DNA of 64,000 nucleotides from Zizania palustris (taxonomy: Eukaryota > Streptophyta > Magnoliopsida > Poales > Poaceae): positions 87,191,532 to 87,255,531 of the forward strand of contig JAAALK010000287.1 of assembly GCA_019279435.1 (NCBI GenBank), given 5' to 3'. Positions within the stretch are counted from its first letter, which is position 1; the number at the start of each line of letters is the position of its first letter. Under the pieces are notes generated by a model that had not been told where the DNA came from, searched no databases, and was given only the letters and a program-made list of their open reading frames with translations. The position numbers and the translations under genes were made by a program. This document shows positions 53,901-63,105 of the stretch, in pieces.

Positions 53901-55830
53901 ACGGTCGATTCGCATCATCATCGACAGTGGCAGCTGCAACAACTTGGCAAGCACAGCTTTGGTCGAGAAGTTGTCCCTGCCCACTCGTAAGCACCCAAAC
54001 CCGTATCACATTCAATGGCTTAATGATGGTGGGAAAATTAGAATCACACGTTCGGTATGCGTTCCTTTTTCATTGGGCTCTTATTCTGATTATGCTGATT
54101 GTGATGTTGTTCCGATGGAAGCATGCTCTTTGTTACTTGGTAGACCTTGGCAATATGATACTGATAGTGTACATCATGGTCGTTCGAATCATTATTCCTT
54201 CTTGTTTAAAGGTCAGAAAATAATTATACATCCAATGACCCCCGACCAAATTTTTAAAGATGATCTTGCTAGGGCTACTAAAGCGGCAAAACCACTAGCA
54301 CCCCAACCAGCCGCCAATGTTACTTCTGAAATCAAGTTGAATGCGCCTGTCTTGCTTGCTACACGTGCTGATTTTGAGGATTTACGCAATGATCATTTGC
54401 CCTGCTATGCACTTGTCTGTTCTAGTATGCTCGCTGCCCTTGATGCTCCCCCGTCTTTGGATATTCCCCCCGCTGTTTCTAACCTTTTGCAGGAGTACGC
54501 TGATGTGTTTCCCACAGACTTACCCTCGGGTCTCCCTCCACTCCGTGGTATTGAGCACCAGATTGACCTCATCCCCGGCGCCCAACTACCTAACCGCGCC
54601 CCATATCGCACGAATCCGGATGAGACGAAGGAGATCCAGCGCCAGGTGCAGGCGTTGCTTGATAAGGGGTACATTCGTGAATCTCTTAGCCCTTGCTCGG
54701 TTCCTGTTTTACTTGTACCAAAAAAAGATGGGTCATGGCGTATGTGTGTAGACTGTCGCGCTATTAATAACATCACCATTCGTTATCGATATCCTATACC
54801 ACGCCTTGATGATATGCTAGATGAACTTAGTGGTGCCATGATTTTCACTAAGATTGATTTACGTAGTGGCTACCATCAGATTCGCATGAAATTAGGAGAT
54901 GAATGGAAAACGGCTTTTAAAACAAAATTTGGCTTATATGAATGGTTGGTTATGCCGTTTGGATTGACTAATGCTCCCAGCACCTTTACGCGCTTGATGA
55001 ATGAAGTTCTTAGACCCTTCATAGGACTGTTTATTGTTGTCTACTTCGATGATATCCTTATTTACAGCAAGACTATGGAAGAGCAGTTGGAACATTTGAG
55101 TGCTGTTTTTGATGCCTTGCGTGCTGCCCGCTTGTTTGCTAATATGGAAAAATGCATCTTTTGCACACAACGCGTCTCGTTTCTTGGTTATGTTGTTACC
55201 CCACAGGGCATCGAGGTGGATAGCAGCAAGGTTGATGCAATTCGGGAATGGCCCACGCCGACAACGGTCACACAGATTCGGAGTTTTCTTGGACTTTCAG
55301 GTTTTTACCGTCGGTTCATACGTGATTTTAGCTCCATTGCAGCACCTCTACATGAGCTTACAAAGAAAGGTGTGCCATTTGCTTGGGGCGACTCGCAGGA
55401 GGTAGCGTTCAGCACTTTGAAAGATAAGTTAACACATGGCCCCCTCTTGCAATTGCCTGATTTTACTAAAGTATTTGAGCTTGAATGCGATGCTAGCGGG
55501 ATTGGATTAGGTGCTGTTTTGTTACAAGAGGGAAAACCGGTTGCGTATTTCAGTGAAAAATTAAGCGGTGCTAGCTTGCAATATTCTACTTATGATAAGG
55601 AGCTTTATGCTTTAGTCCGCACTTTGCACACATGGCAGCACTATCTTTGGCATCGTGAGTTCATAATTCATTCTGATCATGAGGCCTTGAAACATATTCG
55701 TACCCAAACAAATCTGAACCGTCGTCATGCTAGTTGGGTAGAATTCATCGAGTCTTTTCCTTATATTATTAAACACAAGAACGGGAAGGAGAATGTCATT
55801 GCTGATGCGTTGTCTCGTAGATATACCATG
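53901..55830 (+). pseudogene. G3 protease, reverse transcriptase and RNase H
   Basis: This is the long uninterrupted part of the 53146-55872 frame. The protease site is IIIDSGSCNNLAS (about 53917). RT motifs run VPKKDGSWRMCVDCRAINNI, IDLRSGYHQIRM, MPFGLTNAPSTFTRLMN and the polymerase box VVYFDDILIYS (about 55036). RNase H has LECDASGIGLGAVLLQ, YSTYDKELYALVR and HSDHEALKH, ending VIADALSRR. All catalytic residues I can check are intact. A one-base loss at about 55831, just past RNase H, takes the frame to a stop at 55870-55872. Confidence 0.93.
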
Positions 55831-57244
55831 TTTCACAGCTCGATTTTCAAATTTTTGGTTTGCAAACTGTGAAGGATCAATATGTCAACGATGCTGATTT
55901 TAAAGATGTTCTAACTCATTGCACGCCCGGCAAACCTTGGGGTCAATTCCACATGCAGGATGGGTTCCTGTTTCGCGCTAACAAGCTGTGTATTCCAGCA
56001 AGCTCGGTTCGTCTTTTGTTGTTACAGGAGGCACATGGTGGTGGTCTCATGGGACATTTTGGTGTCCACAAGACGCACGAGGTGCTGGCCGCACATTCTT
56101 TTGGCCCCGGATGCGCCGTGATGTCAAGCGCCTTGTTGCACGCTGCACTACATGTCAAAAAGCTAAGTCCCGGTTGAACAACCATGGTTTGTATATGCCT
56201 TTGCCTGTCCCTACTTCCCCTTGGCTTGATATTTCTATGGACTTTGTTTTGGGATTGCCTAGAACTAAGAAGGGGAGGGATAGCAATTTTGTGGTTGTTG
56301 ATAGATTTTCCAAAATGGCGCATTTTATACCTTGTCATAAAACTGATGATGCTCGCACTGTTGCTGAATTGTTCTTTCGAGAGATTATTCGTTTGCATGG
56401 CATTCCAAATACAATAGTCTCAGATCGTGATGCTAAGTTTCTCAGTCATTTTTGGAGATCTCTGTGGAATAAAGTGGGAACTAAATTGCTGTTTAGCACA
56501 ACTTGTCATCCTCAAACTGATGGGCAAACTGAGGTAGTTAATAGAACCTTGTCAACCATGCTTAGGGCTGTTTTGGATAAAAATTTGCGACGTTGGGAGG
56601 ATTGCTTGCCTCATATTGAATTTTCTTATAATCATGCCACACACTCTTCTACAAAGATGTGCCCTTTTCAGATTGTTTATGGTTACATTCCTCGAGCACC
56701 TATTGATTTGTTCGCCCTTGATGCTGCGGAAGCTCCACATCTCGATGCAGTTGCCCATGTTGAACAAATGATTGACCTTCATGCACAAACACACCAAAAC
56801 ATTGCTGCTGCTAATGCAAAAAATCAAGTTGCTGGTAGTAAAGGAAGAAAACATGTTACTTTTGCACCTGGTGATTTGGTTTGGTTGCATTTACGAAAGG
56901 ATCGTTTCCCTAATTTGCGCCGTTCTAAATTGATCCCTCGTGCTGCTGGTCCTTTTAAGGTGCTAACCAAGATTAATGATAATGCTTATATCCTTGACCT
57001 ACCTACGGAGTTTGGTATTTCCACTAGTTTTAATGCTGCAGATTTGAGACCATATGCGGGCGAGGATGAGGAGTTGCCGTCGAGGACGACTTCGATTCTA
57101 GAAGGGGAGGATGATGAGGACATCAGTACATCTACACCAGCAGCACCTTCTTCGGCGCCATCTCCTTCTAGGATAATCACGAGGGCCCGTGCAAGAGAGC
57201 TGAACTTCGTCATACTACTAAAGAATGAAGGCCCAGAAGAATAA
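55831..57244 (+). pseudogene. G3 integrase, running into the 3' LTR
   Basis: The zinc-binding N-terminus lies at about 55980-56170 (HFGVHKTHEV, then CTTCQKAKSRL). It is split by a second one-base loss near 56096, after which 56097-57244 is open. The core has DISMDFVLGLP, TIVSDRDAKF and TEVVNRTL, so all three acidic residues are intact. The C-terminus has FAPGDLVWLHLRKDRFPNLR, FNAADLRPYAGEDEELPSR and TRARARELN. The stop at 57242-57244 is 133 bases inside the LTR, a CRM-type arrangement that would carry the targeting tail. I see no classical chromodomain. Confidence 0.92.
57100..57111 (+). promoter_or_regulatory. G3 polypurine tract
   Basis: AGAAGGGGAGGA directly precedes the 3' LTR and lies within the integrase frame. 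Confidence 0.85.
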
Positions 57245-57686
57245 ACGCAGGCCTGCATAGATTCGGCCTTCCTAGGGGCGCCCCCCCTTTTTGGTCGTCC
57301 ACATTAGGGGGCTGCACCCACCTTCCCCCCCTCTCTATTTAAATAGAGTCTTGTCATTCCTATAGACTCGAGTTTTGATTTACAATTAGCTTTTGCTACT
57401 TTCGACACGCGCCAAACAGCGCTGTCCTCGTGTGATTCAGAACTCCACCTTGAGTGATATTCATATTGCTCGCATCTCTTTCTTGTTCGTTCTTCGATTG
57501 CGAACAGGAAACGATCTTCGTGATCAGGCTGATCTTGCATCCACAAGGTCGGTAACCACAGGGAGTTGGTTCAGCCATTGCATTGGCGCTTCGGGTTCGC
57601 TCGTCGTAGTCGGATCGTGAGGGTCTTCTTCCACCAAATCGAAGTTATCTCCACTCACCGAAAGATCGGGCACTTCAGCTCTATCA
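57112..57686 (+). repeat. G3 3' LTR
   Basis: This copy is identical to the 5' LTR except for one C/G difference (GGTTCAGCCATTG against GGTTCAGCGATTG). ACTTC follows. Confidence 0.95.
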
Positions 57687-57691
57687 ACTTC

Positions 57692-57869
57692 TTAAGTTGA
57701 TTTCAGGATAGTTTGAATACAGCTCTCTTAGAAATCGATTCGAAGTTGAGATCTTCATGTATTCCGAAGGTTGATTAAATCTGTTAACCCCTACGCATGA
57801 TTATTTTTCTTGCGTATATTGCTCTCCTAACTTTATAGATCTAGCGGAGAAGCGTATTTGGGGGGCTTC
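57692..57869 (+). other. T2 resumed 3' region and polypurine tract
   Basis: T2 sequence continues after G3 to the purine tract TTTGGGGGGCTTC just before its 3' LTR. There is no gene here. Confidence 0.7.
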
Positions 57870-58366
57870 TGTTGGGGGAAAATACTTCATCCTCAGGGTC
57901 ACTGTTGTAACAAGACAAAGGCAGGTGATTTAACCGAAGGTTTCCAGCATATAGCTCCGGCTTAGTACTGAGACCAGTTCGAAGGACGAAGGCGAACTCT
58001 AGTTCGGGGTATGTCTATGAACGTTGACTCTTCAAAGAGCTTCCTTGCCAGCTAAGATGGAAGGCTTATTTTCTTTCTCATTAGATTAGTCTTTTACCAT
58101 TTTAGCCCTATCAAGGGCACCGAATAGTTTCCACTATATCGGTTGTAATAGAGGGGTAAAAAGGTCTTTTCCTTAAGATTTTGGCCTATAAATACCCCCC
58201 GTTTTACCCTGTAATGGGCATCGAATACTGTGTTATTCAATACACATCTTCAAACTTTTTTGAGCTATTATCCACTTCGGAGGCTTAAAATAGTTTACTT
58301 CACAAACACTTCGTTTGTTAGTTTCTAACCTTCAGGAACCTGTTAGCGTAATCTTTTACGCCAACA
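57870..58366 (+). repeat. T2 3' LTR
   Basis: This 497-bp copy ends CCAACA, with GTATG following. It matches 40330-40826 with about 23 differences. Confidence 0.94.
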
Positions 58367-58371
58367 GTATG

Positions 58372-59012
58372 ACGCTGCCGCATACAATTGTTGGCCAATG
58401 TTTGTTATTCCCCTCAATATTCCTCCCATCGTCATCTTTCAACGACAGAACATTTTCTTGTCCTTGATAATTCCAGGGCCTGAATACCCAGGGAAAAATA
58501 TAAGTGTGTATATGGAGCCTTTGATGGATGATTTGGTCTGTGCATGGGAAGACGATGTGTTGACATATGACCGATCTACAAAGACAAACATCAGAATGCA
58601 TGTCTGGTATATGTACTCTCAACATGACTTACCAGCATATTCGATATTTTGCGGCTAGTGCGTGCATGGGAAGTTCGCATGCCCGATTTGTCGGTCGACT
58701 CTGAAGTTCATTTGGCTGTCTAAGGGTGGAAAATATTCCTCATTTGACAAGCACCGACAATTCCTTCCTCGAATCCATCCATTCAGGAAGGATAAGAAGA
58801 ATTTTACAAAAGGTGTGTCTGTTAAAGGCTCAGCACCAACTAAAATGACCGGAGCTGATGTTCGTGCTCAATTATAGTCTTTGCAAATCAATACACAAGG
58901 AGCTGGTTTTATCGAATATGGTGAGCATCATGCATGGACTCATAAGCAATGTTTATGGAATCTTCCTTACTTCGTTGATCTTCTCCTCACGCACAACATT
59001 GATGTGACGCAC
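58372..59012 (+). pseudogene. CACTA transposase, middle part
   Basis: The TNP2-type domain continues after T2: NCWPMFVIPLNIPP, FLSLIIPGPEYPGKNISVYM, YMYSQHDLPAYSIFCG, HGKFACPICRSTL, FDKHRQFLPRIHPFRKD, and WNLPYFVDLLLTHNIDVTH at the end. The reading frame of the left part needs a one-base change just after the junction (about 58374). Stops lie at 58657 and 58875. R1 begins at 59013 right after the DVTH motif, so the C-terminal half and the 3' end of the transposon are not seen. Confidence 0.9.
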
Positions 59013-62000
59013 TGTCGCGCCCCGATTTAATAAATCAGGACCTTTATTGAAATTCCAAAGAAAATCAATAAACCAAGACGTTCATAAAGCGACCACGTAC
59101 AATACGGGCAATCATTCACGGTTCGTAGACCGCATTAATACAAAAGTGAATGAAAATGAAGAGAAACTAATAAAATCAATGGTCCTAGATGAACGCCTCC
59201 TTCCAGTCTCGCCTTGACTGGGTCGCTACTCCAGACCTTCATCCTTCTCGTAGTAGACGGGCTCTGATGTTGTAAGTCAACGGGGTGAGTACAGATGTAC
59301 TCAGCAAGCCACCGAATGCAAATACAATGCAAGATAATAACAAGGGAGATAGTGGCTAGTTTTGCGGAAGCAGCATATTTGTAAAGCATTTAATGTGAGC
59401 AATTTATTAGTACGGAAAAGTAAACATGTGAATGCATCATCATCTTCTAACTCGAGGAGTACATTTTACCTCCCCGCACAACAGTCCTTACATGCCATGA
59501 ATAACTCATCCATTCAAACAATCGTAAACTAACTGCGAGTAGTCACACAACCCGCCCTTGACCGTGGGCTCGGCTTTTCGAAAAGATTGAATTACTCTGA
59601 TCAGAGATGTACCACTGTACCCACAAGGCACGCACTCATCACCTACACCGAAGTGTAACGAGATGACCCATTTCACGGGAACTCGTGCCAAAACCTTCCA
59701 TATGGTCTTCCCCGACTCAACAGCACCCTCTTATAGGTTTCGTACCGTGTCTCGCCATGTCGAGTTTCCACAATACCCCCCCTTGAGCCATCGTCGGTAC
59801 AAAGCGCCCTGAGGGCTAGCCCCTTGTACCCCTCCACTATGGTGCATAGAGCCGGAGTGTTCCACACTTCCAGTTAGGACTTACCCATTAGACTTGTGGT
59901 TGGTACGGAAGTGCTTTGCAACAGATCCCGCAGACCGGTCCTTATAGTGCCCCGGGTGCGACCAACCAGTTTCCGAGCTTGCACCCGGAACCCACCATAC
60001 TTATAACACACCTAACTCCAACAGAGTCCAGAGACAAGAATAACGGGGTATTTCATATACCAGAATCCATCGAACTACGACTCATTCTTTATATCCTATA
60101 GCAGTTGTGCCGGTACATTGGGCACTAGCTAATATAATATTCGTAGAGTGACAAGGAGTTAAGGCTCAATAAGCATGGCTTGGGTTTGCACACAAGGACG
60201 GGGATCTAATAAATATAAGTGTAAGGCTTGATCTTTGACTAATGCAATATTAACCTATGTGTTATAGCGATAATTTATTAAAATCATGGGCTCAATGATG
60301 ATCAACTGTTTCCACAGAGGTGGTCGATGACTTGCCTTGCTCAGCAAATGGGGATGGAGGAACCTCGGGGTAGAACTCCTGCTCCTCGACGAACTCGTAG
60401 TCTTCTCGTTACGGAAAAGAAACAGTACATTCAATAAACAGATAAAATTTCACCAAATAAAAGAACATACATAGTTTGTGGGTGTTTTTTCCTAATATTC
60501 TGAGTTTTGTATAAAACAGTAAAGTTTAATATTTTAGGATTTTTCCTAGTTTATTTACTATATTATTAATTTTAATCCCTAAGGGATTTTTATTCATTTA
60601 TTTAGTAATAATATTTTGGGTAACAGAAACATACTGTTTTTATTGCATTAATGTGTAGAGAATAATATTCTGGTTCTAACAAAATTTGAATGGTGAAATT
60701 TGGAGTTAAAATGAGCAAGATATGAATTTTTGAAGTTTAAACTATTTTCTGGATTTTATTTAAACAGAAAAATAGTCCCTGGTCCACGGTGAACCAGGTT
60801 CACCGTGAACCCGTGACTATTCGCGTGGACCGGGCCAACCAGGACCGTCGGATCTTGATCCGGCGATCGGGCGCGGGGCGGGATCCCTTTAATGAAAACG
60901 GACGGCTAGGATTAGATCCCGCGAACCGGTATGACGTGGACGCACCAGATTGCTCCAGCATTTTAAGTCGCGATCGACGGCTGTAAGCGCTCGGTACCGC
61001 TTTGATCAGATCCGAGGGCCCTGATTAAATCCCGGAGGGATTTAATCGTAGCCCTCCGATCACGATCGGACGGCTGTGGGTGCGTCCGGCACGGCACGTG
61101 CGTAAGGGGTACGCACCCCTCTTTCCCGACTCCGGTAAATCTCCGGCGAGGGATTCCCGGCGACGGCGATGTCCTAGGGCACGACCGAGGCTAAAAATGG
61201 ATAGAGGGGCATGAGGGGAGCCTAGGCTTACCGGCGATGAGGAGGTTGGAGCAGAGGTGGCGACCGGCGGCGAGGGGATGGCGTCGGGCTTGCTCGGGTG
61301 CGACGGCGACGAGACGATCCCGAGGTGATCCGGCCCAACGGAGGTGGGGCCGGGGGAGGGTGAGCGACGACGGTCCCGGTGGAGGCGACGGTGAGGGTGG
61401 CGGGGGCCTGTGGCGTCGGTGATCGTCGGCTGGAGCTCGAGCAGAAGGGAGGGAGGGAAAGATGGTGGCAACGCTCGGGATCGCGAGGACTTGGGCTATG
61501 GTGGCGCGGTGAAGTGCGGCGACGTCGGGGGGATTAAATAGGGGTCACCGGCGGCGGAATAGGAAGGCTTACCGAGGGGAAATCGAGGAGGATTCACAAT
61601 GCTCCGGCGAGGCTTCCATAGCGCTCGGATTGCCTTCCAAAAGGGATGAAACCGCGTGGCAATAGCCGGAATGGGGTCGCCGGTGTTTGGTAAGATGGGA
61701 TCGGGCGCCAATTTGGCATGGGGTCCGGCCGGCGGCAAGTATGGCAGGGGGGGTCGCCGGCTAAAAATGGAAGGGGAGAGATCCCCTTCCGATGAAGAAG
61801 AAGGGCCTGACAGGTGGGCTCCACCTGTCAGCGGGCGGGCGTGGGTGAGAGTGAGCCGACACGCGGGCCATGCTTGGCAGCGGGAGAGGGGGCGCACTGC
61901 AGAGACTGACGGGTGGGCCGGCTTGGCGCGAGTGGCGGGAGAGAGAGGGAGAACGCGCGCCGACAGGTGGGTCCCGCCTGTCGGTGGGCGCGGCCGGAAT

Positions 62001-62327
62001 GGGCTGGGCCGAAAGGCCTTCAGAGGGGAAAATGGGGTTGCGGCCCAATAAGATTTAAAATTCATTTTCCATTAAATTTAATTCCAGAAATTCAAATATT
62101 TACTTAAGGCTTGAAGATCTGTTTCTAAAATTTTGAAAAAAATTCTCAAAAATATTTCTTGGCCTCTAGTTTATCCCATAAAATTTTCAAGTCCAAATTT
62201 TGAATATTTATCTCTGTTTGGCTTTAATAGGGCTCTTTTAGGGTTTTCTCTAATAACAAAAATTCAGAAATTTATTTAATATTATTTTTCCTTTATTTTA
62301 CTCCCTTTTAATTTTGGGGCTGTTACA
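59013..62327 (-). repeat. R1 3' LTR
   Basis: This 3315-bp LTR (TGTCGCGCCCCGATT to GGCTGTTACA on the plus strand) has a terminal TGT/ACA pair. Bases 59240-60100 hold GAGTACAGATGTACTCAGC-type sequence and no gene. Bases 60420-60770 are AT-rich. Bases 60780-62040 are a CpG-dense GC-rich block. Confidence 0.78.
60780..62040. other. CpG-rich block inside the R1 LTR
   Basis: This is a GC-rich stretch of about 1.26 kb with many CG dinucleotides and low-complexity frames on both strands. A TATTTAATCC at about 61534-61543 on the minus strand could be the core promoter, placing transcription start in this block. No conserved protein was recognised. Confidence 0.6.
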
Positions 62328-62366
62328 ATCCTATCCCCCTTACAGAGAATCTCGTCCTCGAGATTC
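62328..62366 (-). promoter_or_regulatory. R1 polypurine tract and adjacent palindrome
   Basis: On the minus strand TAAGGGGGATAGGAT directly precedes the LTR. Just upstream is an 8-bp perfect stem with 4-base loop (62347-62366, GAATCTCG/CGAGATTC). The same palindrome precedes R2's tract at 63561-63580. In one frame it encodes NLEDEI, resembling the end of Tekay-type pol. Confidence 0.75.
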
Positions 62367-62399
62367 GAAGCGAACCTCGGGAAAACTAAGGGGCTGAGT

Positions 62400-63086
62400 C
62401 TACTGGTGCTCTGGATTAGGGAAAGGTGTTACATCAGAAGTAGGCAAGGCGATCTCCGGATCTGGGTTGGTTGAGACCAAATTGGGAGTGCCTTCGGCTG
62501 TATCTGATTTCTCTTTGTGGTGATCTAGAGTATGTCCCTCTGGTTTTGGAATAGAAGATGGCACTCGCTTGGGGTAGGGGCACTTGTTGGCGTAGTGGCC
62601 TCCTTGGCGACAGTTGTAGCACACAATCGGCTTGCCGTTCCTGTCCCTCTTGTATCCGGTAGCTTGTGCTGGAGTTCTTCCGGTAGGCGGTGCTTGGGGT
62701 GGGATGTCTGTGATTGGTCCTCTGAGGGTGGTTCGTGGCTTGGCAGGGGTTGGGGCTTGAGGTGGAATCACTCTGGTTTCTGGTGTAATTGCTTCGTTCA
62801 CCAATCTTTGAAAGTTGGCGAAGTCCCCGTAGATTAGCTGAAGGGAGAGCTCGTGTTGGTGTTGTTGGAGACGGAACAACTGTGCCTGCCGCTCTTGCAT
62901 CTGCTTTTGTAGTTGTTGCATCTGGGTAAGCAGTGTGGCGATCAGTTGGTTTTGTTTTGTCATCATCTCCGCAAGTGTGGGATGATAGACAACAGGGGTC
63001 TGCTGAGGTACAGGTGCACCCCACTGAGGCAGATTGCCCGAGGTGTTTCCATCGTGTGGAGCTTCTGATCCTTGGTTATTGGCCAT
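62400..63086 (-). CDS. R1 gag-like protein, capsid core missing
   Basis: A clean 228-codon frame opens MANNQGSEAPHDGNTSGNLP and has a Gln-rich probable coiled coil (residues about 45-80). A short helix follows (FANFQRLVNEAI), then a Pro-rich linker and a CCHC knuckle CYNCRQGGHYANKC (residues about 155-170). It ends about 70 bp before the LTR. Ty3 gag proteins normally have a capsid core of roughly 150-200 residues between the coiled coil and the knuckle, which is absent here. It may be a packaging-competent remnant or simply a young deletion product. Whether it is expressed is unknown. Confidence 0.7.
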   Translation of the reverse strand: MANNQGSEAPHDGNTSGNLPQWGAPVPQQTPVVYHPTLAEMMTKQNQLIATLLTQMQQLQKQMQERQAQLFRLQQHQHELSLQLIYGDFANFQRLVNEAITPETRVIPPQAPTPAKPRTTLRGPITDIPPQAPPTGRTPAQATGYKRDRNGKPIVCYNCRQGGHYANKCPYPKRVPSSIPKPEGHTLDHHKEKSDTAEGTPNLVSTNPDPEIALPTSDVTPFPNPEHQ

Positions 63087-63105
63087 CCTGAAGTTGAAGT
63101 GTTCA

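Larger units (their letters stand above)
50984..57686 (+). mobile_element. G3: young CRM-like Ty3/gypsy chromovirus
   Basis: G3 has 575-bp LTRs at 50984-51558 and 57112-57686 that differ at one position by my base-by-base reading. ACTTC duplications are at 50979-50983 and 57687-57691. The internal order is primer site, leader with tandem repeats, gag, protease, RT, RNase H, integrase and polypurine tract. The protein motifs and the frame extending into the 3' LTR resemble the CRM clade. Three one-base frame changes are the only coding damage I found. Confidence 0.95.
40330..58366 (+). mobile_element. T2: complete Tat-lineage Ty3/gypsy retrotransposon (with G3 inside)
   Basis: T2 has two 497-bp LTRs (40330-40826 and 57870-58366), a primer site, gag, protease-RT-RNase H-aRNH-integrase, a stem-loop array, an antisense gene, a polypurine tract and GTATG target duplications (40325-40329 and 58367-58371). 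It is inserted in the CACTA transposase. Without G3 and its duplicated ACTTC it would be about 11.3 kb. The LTRs differ at about 23 of 497 positions, mostly transitions. Its coding regions carry several stops and frame changes. Confidence 0.95.
59013..63105 (-). mobile_element. R1: Tekay-like Ty3/gypsy gag-only derivative (5' end not resolved)
   Basis: Reading on the minus strand there is a gag frame, then a short stretch with the last pol codons and a polypurine tract, then a 3.3 kb LTR. Protease through integrase is missing. The LTR starts TGTAACAGCCCC and ends GGGGCGCGACA on that strand. R1 lies inside the CACTA transposase. A 5' LTR and primer site were not found, and the right boundary near 63105 is approximate. 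The lineage call rests on the 3.3 kb LTR and the CTCGAGGACGAGAT sequence by the polypurine tract. Confidence 0.7.

Noticed and set aside
59135..60101. Small ORFs around 59135-60101 as host genes
   Set aside because: They lie within the R1 LTR, are short, and share no motif with known proteins.
61025..62065. Several ORFs on both strands in the R1 LTR
   Set aside because: High GC content suppresses stop codons. The products are Pro/Ser/Arg-rich without recognisable domains and lie inside an LTR.
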